Assembly: GCA_965649825.1 (NCBI GenBank)
Contig: OZ287695.1
Location: 1,984,001-2,048,000, forward strand
Direction: 5' to 3'
Origin: Penicillus capitatus
Taxonomy: Eukaryota > Chlorophyta
DNA length: 64,000 bases
The notes below the pieces were generated by a model. The model ran no database searches. It was not told where the DNA came from and saw only the letters and a program-made list of their open reading frames with translations. A program made the translations under genes and the position numbers. Below, piece by piece: positions 56,288 through 64,000 of the stretch; within the stretch, counting starts at the first letter, position 1; the number at the start of each line of letters is the position of its first letter.

Positions 56288-57696
56288 ATGGCAGATAAGT
56301 ATACGTTTCGCCGCCCGATAAGACTCCCGTATCGTCATCATTCTTGGCCAGTCCGACGGTACATGTCACACGCACGTGGCAGTATGGCGGCCACAACATT
56401 GAATGCTTTTGTGTATCTCAACGGCACCTCCGTCAGCCACAATGACAAACGGTCGGCGCAACAACTCCTGAAGTCGCTGCCCAAAGGCGCCTACACAAGC
56501 TTGCGCGTGGAAAAACTCAGAAACGTTCTCGACTGGAGATATCACCTTAACCGACTGAACAAGTCTTGCCCTCGCATTTCCCCTTATTCTCTACAAGACA
56601 CATCTTTTCGATCAGTTCTGTGCAGCTTTTGGCGGACCATGCACCTGAATCTTATCCCAAAGTACATCGCCTAGGGTTTTCCTCAGAAGTTCGTTTCTCC
56701 AGACAGTCATCTCTTTTGTGTGACCGTCTTTTGGCGCAGTCGCTAGAAAGGAAGGTTGCAAAGTCTCTTCAAGAAGCTCTGCTGGATATGGAGGCAAAAA
56801 CAGTGATGCCTGAAGAACGTCCAGATCAGCTTGTGGTTTTGTTGATTACACCGGCAAAGGATGAAGATGCGGATTCCATTGGCGATGTTTATGCACATGT
56901 GCGGCATGCTCCAGACATAGGCTCCGTTGCACAACCGATTCAGGTCTGACAATGATCGCCAACAGGGCCCCCATCACACAGTTGATGGGCGTTAGGTGTG
57001 GGTACAAGGTGAAGGACGCTCTTTGCCAGAGGCCAAGTATTCCAAATGGATCACGGATCGGATTCCTCTGGAAGAGCAGAAACCGACAGAATGCCAAGAG
57101 GTCGATTCAAAGATCCCAAGGCCGTTGCTCTGGCTGACTGCATTCGGCAGGTGGTCTTGAGAAACGACCAGGGTGGTCTGCTGGAAGGACTCACATCGAG
57201 TTTCTATGTCATCAAACGTATCGTTGTTACCTCATCAACCGGATGGATGACCATGAGTGATTGTAGGTACAAGAAACGGCGATGTGTTACAGACAGCCAG
57301 TGTTCATGACGGAATCCTGGCTGGAACATTTCGTCATGTCTTGCTGCGGGCACTCAAGGCATCATCTCTGCCGTTAGCCATTGACGAAACGTGTCCTCTT
57401 CTATCTGAATCGTCATCTTGGACCGAGGCCTTCATTTCCAACAGGTAATCTCACACTTGTCCTTCGATGTGTGAGAATACCAATGACATGATATGATCGT
57501 GTAGTTTAACTGGAATTCGTCCTATTGGCAAAATCGTTGTCGCGTCAGGTCGTGCACTTCGGTGTGCCTTTCTCGTTACGGAGTGCATCTAGGCGATGGA
57601 GACGTGGTGTTCAAAGAGGTTCCGGGACCGTACACAATGGAGTTGATGCGAATGACGAGTGCCATGCACGAACGCACAGCTATTCAGGATCTCTAA
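56288..57696 (+). CDS. Class IV PLP aminotransferase (D-amino-acid/BCAT-like)
   Basis: Exons 56288-56562, 56616-56943, 56996-57100, 57151-57217, 57267-57444, 57505-57548 and 57593-57696 give 366 residues, with introns of 44-60 nt. About 40 residues precede the conserved LNAFVYLNG and may be an organelle presequence. Landmarks are PKGAYTSLR, HLNRL, EAKYSKW (a Lys here is a candidate PLP-binding residue), LEGLTSSFYVI, LQTASVHDGILAGTFRHVLL and EAFISNSLTGIRPIGKI. The pattern matches the plant 'D-aminoacid aminotransferase-like' group within fold-type IV enzymes. Substrate not determinable. It converges on the tafazzin gene, 164 bp between stops. Confidence 0.88.
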
Positions 57697-57860
57697 GACC
57701 TCACCATAATCATCGAATTCCTTAAACTTCAAAGAAAAATCTACTCGAGCACTTAATCAGAAAAGCTCTCACTCAAATCACAGAAACCAACACAATCATG
57801 CACATCTAAAACGCCCTTTACGAAAAAATGACGCGATCGATGCCTGATGCCGGGCTAGCG

Positions 57861-59044
57861 CTAGATGAGGATATGATTTTGCATAAAACGTTGCCGGAGA
57901 AGACAGTAGTTTGCATACTGCACCCACCAGGAATGCAGTTGAACCACGCGGCTCTGCATCTGAGTTTCAGCAGAGGATACAAAACTCCAAAACGGCGTTG
58001 TCCTGCCGATGTTTCTCTGCAGGACCGGTCGGTTGGGTACGGTTATCTGTCGCTGTGCCCAAACAGGAAGCGGCTTCTCTTCTAACTCTGCCCACAGATG
58101 CGCCATCCTACGTCCTGTCATCCAACAGATGTCTTGATTTCGTAACGATCGTCATTTTATACCTATCTTGTGTGCAATGGCCCGGTAGAGTTCTCGATCT
58201 GTCCATCCTATGTGCTCCGCCATCTCAATCACGTCGCCAAAGGTAATTGGCTCCCCCACCACCACACGGACCTTCACACGGAGTCCATCCATCAACCGTC
58301 CGATCTCAGAATGACCGCTCTGTGTACTTTGTTACCCATTTTGGGTAAGACAGAACCCGATGGCATGACATCCTGCATCCCCGAATGCACAAAAGGTATC
58401 ACCACTGGCAGTCGATCGCAATTGGCCACCAGTTTTCCGATGCCCTCTCTGGGAGGCAACAGTTCTCCTGTGCGACTCCTTGTCCCCTCTGTAAAGGATG
58501 GGTGTACAGATCGGCATGGAGTGATAGTAGTGTTACCCGGGAAAATGTGAATCCAATCGCCCTCGTTTAGTCGATTCTCTGCAGCACGCATACCCAACTG
58601 ATGTAACCCGCCTCCTCTCTCGACCGGCAGCACCTTGACTGCACGAAAGAAGTATGTCAATGCTTCGCTCGAAAAACATCGGTCCGTTGCACAGATCGTC
58701 CAACTGTCATAACGAAACTGCCTGTCACATCATTTCGCACAGTCAAAAACGCACCGGACATTGCTGGGATGCAGCATGAGTGAAGATGGCACCAGTGTTG
58801 CCGTCACCACGGGATCATCGATCGAAGCTACGTGATTGGAAACAGTAATCAGCGGCTGTCCCTTCTCTCGGTGCAGGGCTCGATGCAAATGCTCCTCTCC
58901 ACGAATCACCGTTTCATTGCCGAAGGACATAAAGATTTTGCTGATGGCCCCCACTCCCAAAATCAATGACGTCTATCACAGGTAAACGAGAATTCAGTTG
59001 ATCCATCTGATCGCGATGTGACAGATGTACACGAAGAATGCCAT
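57861..59044 (-). CDS. TAZ: Tafazzin-like cardiolipin-remodelling acyltransferase
   Basis: Exons 59044-59033, 58972-58755, 58703-58537, 58488-58328, 58271-58163 and 58114-57861 give 306 residues. The acyltransferase motifs are NHVASIDDP (the HX4D site), then WTICATDRCFSS, GDWIHIFPEGTRSRTGELL (the EGTR site split by an intron) and GIGKLVANCDRLPVVIPFVHSGM. A hydrophobic N-terminus (SLILGVGAISKIF) suits membrane association. Tafazzin transfers acyl chains between phospholipids and cardiolipin in mitochondria. The 12-nt first exon is the least sure part; the frame before the ATG is open for about 20 codons, so an upstream start or exon is possible. Confidence 0.87.
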
Positions 59045-59386
59045 CCTGTCCAAAGAGCTCCTGCATTTCTGGATGCTGTATCGGTTTTCGCTCAGGAGCT
59101 CTGCGGAAAACGTGTCGCAGTGTCAGGGTCCCTCTCTTGTATTCCCTCAAACGCGTCGCCTTCTCTTTTAAGCGATGGACGGCGCGCCACGGATTCCATC
59201 CGGTCCGATTGAGCAGCGTTCGGGCACGCAGTCGTATCAGCAGTTTTGAGTTTCGCCGAGGACGTCGCGACGCGTCGTCTAGGTACCCTCGCGACGAAAG
59301 TTTGGCCAGAAATGCACGATAGCCGTGCAAGAGAGATGCATGTAGAAGTGGCATTGCTCAACGGCGGCGTCTTCGTTGTCGTACAG
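59045..59386. promoter_or_regulatory. Divergent intergenic region between TAZ and ACSF3
   Basis: About 340 bp between the proposed start codons of two lipid-metabolism genes. A minus frame (59354-58914) is open across it but shows no family resemblance before the tafazzin part. No TATA box seen. It presumably carries both promoters. Confidence 0.35.
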
Positions 59387-61057
59387 ATGGATATCCTATC
59401 GTCTGCTCTCTGTCATGCCACTCGACGTGCCCTCATCATCGGCAACGCTTCTTATACGTAAGCATCACGTGAAGGGACGTATGAAGTGACGTCTGGGTAG
59501 CTACCGCGAACTTCTGCGTGAGGCATGTGGCGTCGCTCATCGACTCGAGCGTCTGAGCGTGACGCGGAGGGAGAAATGGGGTCCACGGATCGGACTCTGC
59601 CTGCGACCGAGTGTCGAGTACATCGCGGCGACGTGGGGAACGTGGATCGCTGGTGGGATCGTCGTTCCGTTGAACCCGTCCCAGACGCCTTATGAGTTAA
59701 AGCGTGTCGTACAGGACGCCTCGATTGCCCTTGTACGTCAGCTGTCACATCACGATCGGATCTCACACTGTGTGGCATCGAAGGTATTGACCCACGCAGA
59801 GAATCGCCCCGTGCTTCCCTCTCTCGCCGAGACGCGCATTGGAGAGATGCCCTTCGGAGAAGAGGTTTCGTTGACAGTTCCTCGGCTGCCGAATGCAGAG
59901 GATGGGGCGTTGCTGCTATACACGAGTGGCACGACGGGACAACCAAAAGGCGCCTTGCACACGCACCGCAGCATCAATGCCCAGATGCAGAGTCTCTCAG
60001 AAGCATGGGAATGGCAGAAGGAAGATGTCCTGGTACATGGGTTGCCTCTGCATCACATTCACGGCATCGTCAATGCACTGTACACGGCGCATCGAAACGG
60101 CGCATGTGTGCACCTCCTTCCTCGTTTCTCCCCGAGTCTCGTCTGGTCGACCATTCAAGTACGACGCCGTCATGCCTTCACCATGTCCAAAACTCCTGAT
60201 ATTGAGATTAGGGAGGAGAGAGCACGCTGTTCATGGGTGTGCCGACGATGTACACACATTTGCTGTCGTGTTATCGGGGGAAGGAAGCTGCCGAGAAGTT
60301 GCTGTTGCAAGAAGCGGCTCGAAAAATGCGACTGTTTGTCTGCGGCTCTTCTGCCTGTCCCGTCTCGATCATGAAGCAATGGCGAGAAGTTTCCGGGCAT
60401 TGGCTTCTCGAACGCTACGGCATGACAGAGATTGGCATGGCTCTCTCGAATCCACTACACGTAATCCCATCCCCTCTTCTCACACATCTCACTCTTTTAC
60501 AGGGAGAACGACGACTAGGATACGTTGGTATACCTCTCTCGGGTGTTTCTGTAAAGGCAGCGACGTCGTCGACTGAGGACGCATTCGGGGAACTCTATGT
60601 CAAAGGCCCCACACTGTTTTCTGAATACTGGGGTAACGCAAAGGCGACCAAAGAAGCTTTCGATTCAGAGGGGTACTTCAAAACGGGTGACATGGTGATA
60701 GAGGAAGGCGATCCCCCTTACTTTCGGATGATGGGCCGGCTGTCGGCTGACATCATCAAGAGTGGCGGTTATAAACTCTCTGCCATTGAAATTGAGAATG
60801 CATTGCTTGAACACCCTGCCGTTCAAGAATGCAGCGTTGTGGGATTGCCGGACGATGTCTACGGCGAGACCATTGTCGCCGTGATTCGGGTGTGCGAAAA
60901 AGATCCCCCATCCGATGCAGATCTTTTGCAGTTTTGCCGCTGTCGGCTGGCTAAGTACAAGCTGCCGAGGCGACTGATACGACTCGATACGATTCCACGC
61001 AACGCTTTGGGTAAAGTGAACAAAAAAGATCTCCGTTCTCATATCGAGAAACGGTGA
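59387..61057 (+). CDS. ACSF3: ACSF3/AAE13-type malonyl-CoA (acyl-CoA) synthetase
   Basis: Exons 59387-59457, 59501-60158, 60212-60460 and 60503-61057 give 510 residues; introns are 43, 53 and 42 nt. The start aligns with the plant AAE13 N-terminus and continues ASYTYRELL across the first intron. The ATP loop YTSGTTGQPKG lies at about 163-173, PLHHIHG near 210, GVPTMYT near 250, RLLERYGMTE near 310, and YFKTGD with RLSADIIKSGGYKLS and IPRNALGKVNKKDL in the C-terminal domain. Family members activate malonate or methylmalonate to the CoA ester in mitochondria (or cytosol in plants). Its stop is only 30 bp before the panC start. Confidence 0.92.
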
Positions 61058-61087
61058 TCCGTGGACGTGCGTCCGCCGTCATTCCAA

Positions 61088-62338
61088 ATGAAAATTTTCA
61101 CCCAGATCGAAGATATCCGGGCTTTCTCACGCGACGCTCGACGCAATGGACGTCGCATAGGTTTCGTTCCAACGATGGTGTGAGATACCGGCTGCGGACA
61201 GGTGTCTCTCCACTGACGCTTTTATCTAGGGCTGCCTTCACGAAGGGCACTTATCCCTTGTTCGAATTGCAAAGTACGCTCGCTCACTGTGGCGTACGTA
61301 TCTGACTCGGATGTCCATCCGCGGCAGAGAACACAGCGATCTGGTCATTGCCTCAATCTACGTGAATCCCAAACAAGTACGCACGGCATGGATCTGTTGG
61401 AGTCCGATGGTGGAGGCAATGCACAGTTTGCAGCGCACGAAGATTTCGACAGGTATCCTTCAGAAAAGGAGGAGGACAGAGAGAAGCTCAGAAAAGAGGG
61501 CTGCGATGCCGTTTTCGAACCGCAATCCCTCTACTCCAACGGAAATAAGACATATCGATCGGAAACAGAAAACGATTTATCGTTCGTGGTGGGAAATCGG
61601 CAGCCAGACAACAGCGCCTACCAAACCTATGTCACGGTAGGACAGCAGCACCAACGTTGCCTGTAGTATTGGATGCTTGTCAGCTCGAGCATCTGGAGAA
61701 GACATTGTGCGGTATCACACGTCCACACTTTTTTAGAGGAGTGGCTACGGTGCGTGCTGCCGTTTGTTTTTTGGCTTGGTTGTGACGTGCATTGAAACGA
61801 ACTAGGCCGTGACGAAGCTGTTTCACATTGTGGAGCCAGATGTCGCTGTCTTTGGTCTGAAAGACTATCAGCAATATCGGGTCATCAAGACGATGGTCCG
61901 TGAACTCGATTTTGGTATTGAGATCGTTGGCGGGCCCATTCAAAGAGAACCGGATGGATTGGCCATGAGCAGGTGACGATCTCGTTCACACCTGTGTGCT
62001 TACCCTTGAGCGTTTGCAGTCGGAATGTCTTGCTGCATGACGAAGCGCGGCCCAAATGCGTCGTTCTCCATGAGAGCCTTAAATGGGCCGAGAAGGAGGT
62101 GCAGACACGGCAGTGCTCACTGGATCAGTTGATCCAAGAGATCCGGAAACGGATTACGGAAGAGGGAGGAAAAGTGGACTACGTCAAAGTTGTCGATCCA
62201 GAGACCTTAGAAGATAAAAAAGATCTCCAGGACACCGCATCGATCGTCATCGCTGTCGCGGCATTCTTCATCAACAAAGCCCAACAGCCAGAGGTGCGAC
62301 TGATCGACAACATTCTCGTCACTCTTCCAAAGACATAG
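61088..62338 (+). CDS. panC: Pantothenate synthetase
   Basis: Exons 61088-61177, 61230-61273, 61328-61376, 61427-61636, 61684-61749, 61806-61972 and 62020-62338 give exactly 314 residues, with introns of 47-56 nt. The HIGH-type motif [14 protein letters not shown] (28-41) is restored by removing intron 1. Then come [40 protein letters not shown] and the nucleotide-binding GLAMSSRN, split by intron 6. The enzyme joins pantoate and beta-alanine using ATP in vitamin B5/CoA synthesis. It lies between ACSF3 (30 bp, same strand) and PRIM1 (convergent, 21 bp between stops). With ACSF3 upstream, both genes touch CoA metabolism, though a functional link is only suggested. Confidence 0.95.
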
Positions 62339-62359
62339 AAACGCGAACGTCGTTTTTTG

Positions 62360-64000
62360 CTAAACGGACATTTTGTTCATTGGGGCACCGTGCTCTTCTT
62401 GAACGGCGTTTTGCAAATCTGCCACGAATTGCTGGAAGCAGTGGAGATAGGGCGACAGTGCTGTCTCTTCTTTGTCTCTCTGTGGTATACCCATCGTATA
62501 GTGGAATGAGGAGGTATTCTGTTTTGTTACCTGATGATCGTGGAAGTTCTCGTTAAGCTCGTCGTACAGTTCGCGAACCGTCGGTACCGTCTCTGGATTG
62601 AATTCCCAGAGATTCTCTCGTGGGATCGGTACACAGATCCTCCCCGTCTTAGGATGCACACAGAACGGCGCCTAATGTGCAGCTTAGCTCGTCGCCAGTC
62701 ACATCATTTCGATCTCTCCTCACTTTGAGCAAATGATTCTTCGTTTTGGAAACCATAATGTCCAATCGGGGATAGACGTGTGCCAAAATGACGCGGTCGC
62801 GATTCTGGACCAATTCCTCTGCCTTTCTCCTTTCGTCCTGTTTGGCTGTCTGTCATTGATCACGACATCAAAGAGCGGATCTCGACGGCGAATGTCGTAC
62901 CAGTTTCTCAATCTCTCTCTCAATGCAATGCCACGTATGCTCGTTGATGTCTTCAATATTCTTAGAAGACTTCTGAGAAACGCTGTTTCGTATTCTTGTA
63001 TCGCCCAAGGTGGCGTAGATCGTCTCTGCATGTCTCTCGCTTTCAAACAGTTGCTGCTCCGGCAGAATTCTCTAAACCAGCTCCATCGTTTTCCTATCGT
63101 CCTCAACATGGAGCCTTACGTCCACCCAGATCTCGCTACAGATGTGGAGGGCTCTTTCTATCGAGGGATGCGCTCGATTTGTGAAACTCAGTTTTGCGCG
63201 GCCTTTCTGCTGTCCCTTGTAAACAGCCAAGAAATCGGCCACGGCACTTCTTTGTCTGTCTGAGAGCTTCCGTGCCCTTCCTCACCAAACAACAGTCGCT
63301 CGGATCGCCTGTTAGTGTGCACAGCTCAGAATCACCTCGCATCGCACACCCAGCAATGAATCCCGCGTCTTCCGGAATAGACCCATAGAATGTGCCGAAA
63401 TCCAAAATCCTCTCTCAAACTAAAATCCATCACCTGAAGCAAAGAGTGAGACATCACACTTTTTATCTGAAGAAGGAGACCAGTATAGCGGCTGCCATGT
63501 ATGCCCAATCTTTGTGACACACTTTTCCTTCGCTGCAGCACGTCCGGACATCGTCATACTCATCCATATCAATATCAAACACCAATTCACGCTCTTTGCA
63601 GAAGAACCCATCGCCCATTCCTGCACACCATAAGACTCATCTATCCAGTCATGATGGTGAAGGATGGCCTGTATAGGTGGAGCGCTGGCTGGGATCGACA
63701 TTGTAGATCCCACCGATGTCCAGTTTCTGAGGACATCGATGCACCAGGAACTCACGCAGAGCTCGGGCATGCTGTCCGACAGATGATATCAGTAGGGATC
63801 CGAGGTGGAAGTGTGACCTGAAAAGACAGGTAGCGTGCGAAGACTCCGGCAGAATCGGAGAAAGCAAATTCACGGCAACTCAGTGACTGATCGGCTCCGA
63901 CGTGCCCATCATCTACTGCGCCCTTTATGATAAGACAGCATAGGTGTATCGAGGGACGTTACCTTTATCGTAGGCCAGCCACTGAACGAACGTCTCTGCC
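62360..64000 (-). CDS. PRIM1: DNA primase small (catalytic) subunit, 5' end off window
   Basis: Runs leftward from beyond the right edge, so the N-terminal exon is incomplete. Visible landmarks in order are [29 protein letters not shown], the IDIGG-type motif KLDIGGIYN, and the catalytic acidic motif [15 protein letters not shown] (about 63,540-63,585). Next come [41 protein letters not shown], the zinc/CTD-side motif [13 protein letters not shown] and [11 protein letters not shown]. The stop is at 62360-62362. Introns are again short; not all junctions between 63,000 and 63,700 were resolved. PRIM1 makes RNA primers within the DNA polymerase alpha-primase complex. Confidence 0.92.

Overview
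This is nuclear DNA of a eukaryote with small, intron-dense genes. Nearly every recognisable gene is cut by introns of about 40-70 nt. I placed exon boundaries by GT..AG (one GC..AG) junctions that restore a known protein family, and the exon lengths of nine multi-exon gene models add up to whole numbers of codons. Two genes point to a photosynthetic organism: a GapA-type (chloroplast) GAPDH with an N-terminal presequence, and a TPR protein of the plant 'chloroplast lumen' kind with a twin-arginine/AxA lumen signal. A plant-like class IV aminotransferase and a malonyl-CoA synthetase fit this. I read it as an alga; the lineage (red, glaucophyte or other) cannot be fixed from the window.

Region 1 (1-31,000) is repeat-rich. 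A LINE-type retrotransposon runs leftward off the window edge, with ORF1 and ORF2 overlapping by ATGA, behind four and a half tandem 231-bp monomers that look like its promoter. It abuts a frameshifted Ty3/gypsy pol remnant. A serpin gene (13.1-19.3 kb, minus strand) is split by an intact 4.77-kb LTR retrotransposon with identical 151-bp LTRs and a 5-bp target duplication. Further right lie a gag-only ORF with a zinc knuckle, a possible gene with a TATA box and a run of strong hairpins, a proline-rich module that also occurs near 8.2 kb, and a 38/40-bp minisatellite. Large parts (8.9-13.0, 21.9-23.9, 26.0-30.4 kb) show no recognisable gene.

Region 2 (31.4-64 kb) is compact and gene-rich. In order: ABCG half-transporter (-), GAPDH (-), RNA polymerase I/III subunit POLR1C (-), TFIIF alpha GTF2F1 (+), a receptor-like kinase (+), two GILT thiol reductases (-,-), a 1,761-residue Pmp-repeat multi-pass membrane protein (-), a thylakoid-lumen TPR protein (-), a LanC-like protein (+), a class IV aminotransferase (+), tafazzin (-), ACSF3-like acyl-CoA synthetase (+), pantothenate synthetase (+) and DNA primase small subunit (-, running off the right edge). 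Spacing is tight: 99 bp and 85 bp between divergent start codons, 30 bp between ACSF3 and panC, 21 bp between panC and PRIM1 stops.

The most notable items are the tandem alternative last exons of GTF2F1, the retrotransposon inside the serpin, the monomer-promoter LINE, the receptor kinase with repeated Ig-like ectodomains, the hairpin cluster at 24.4 kb, and a recurring TGATGTGACAG-like motif inside introns.
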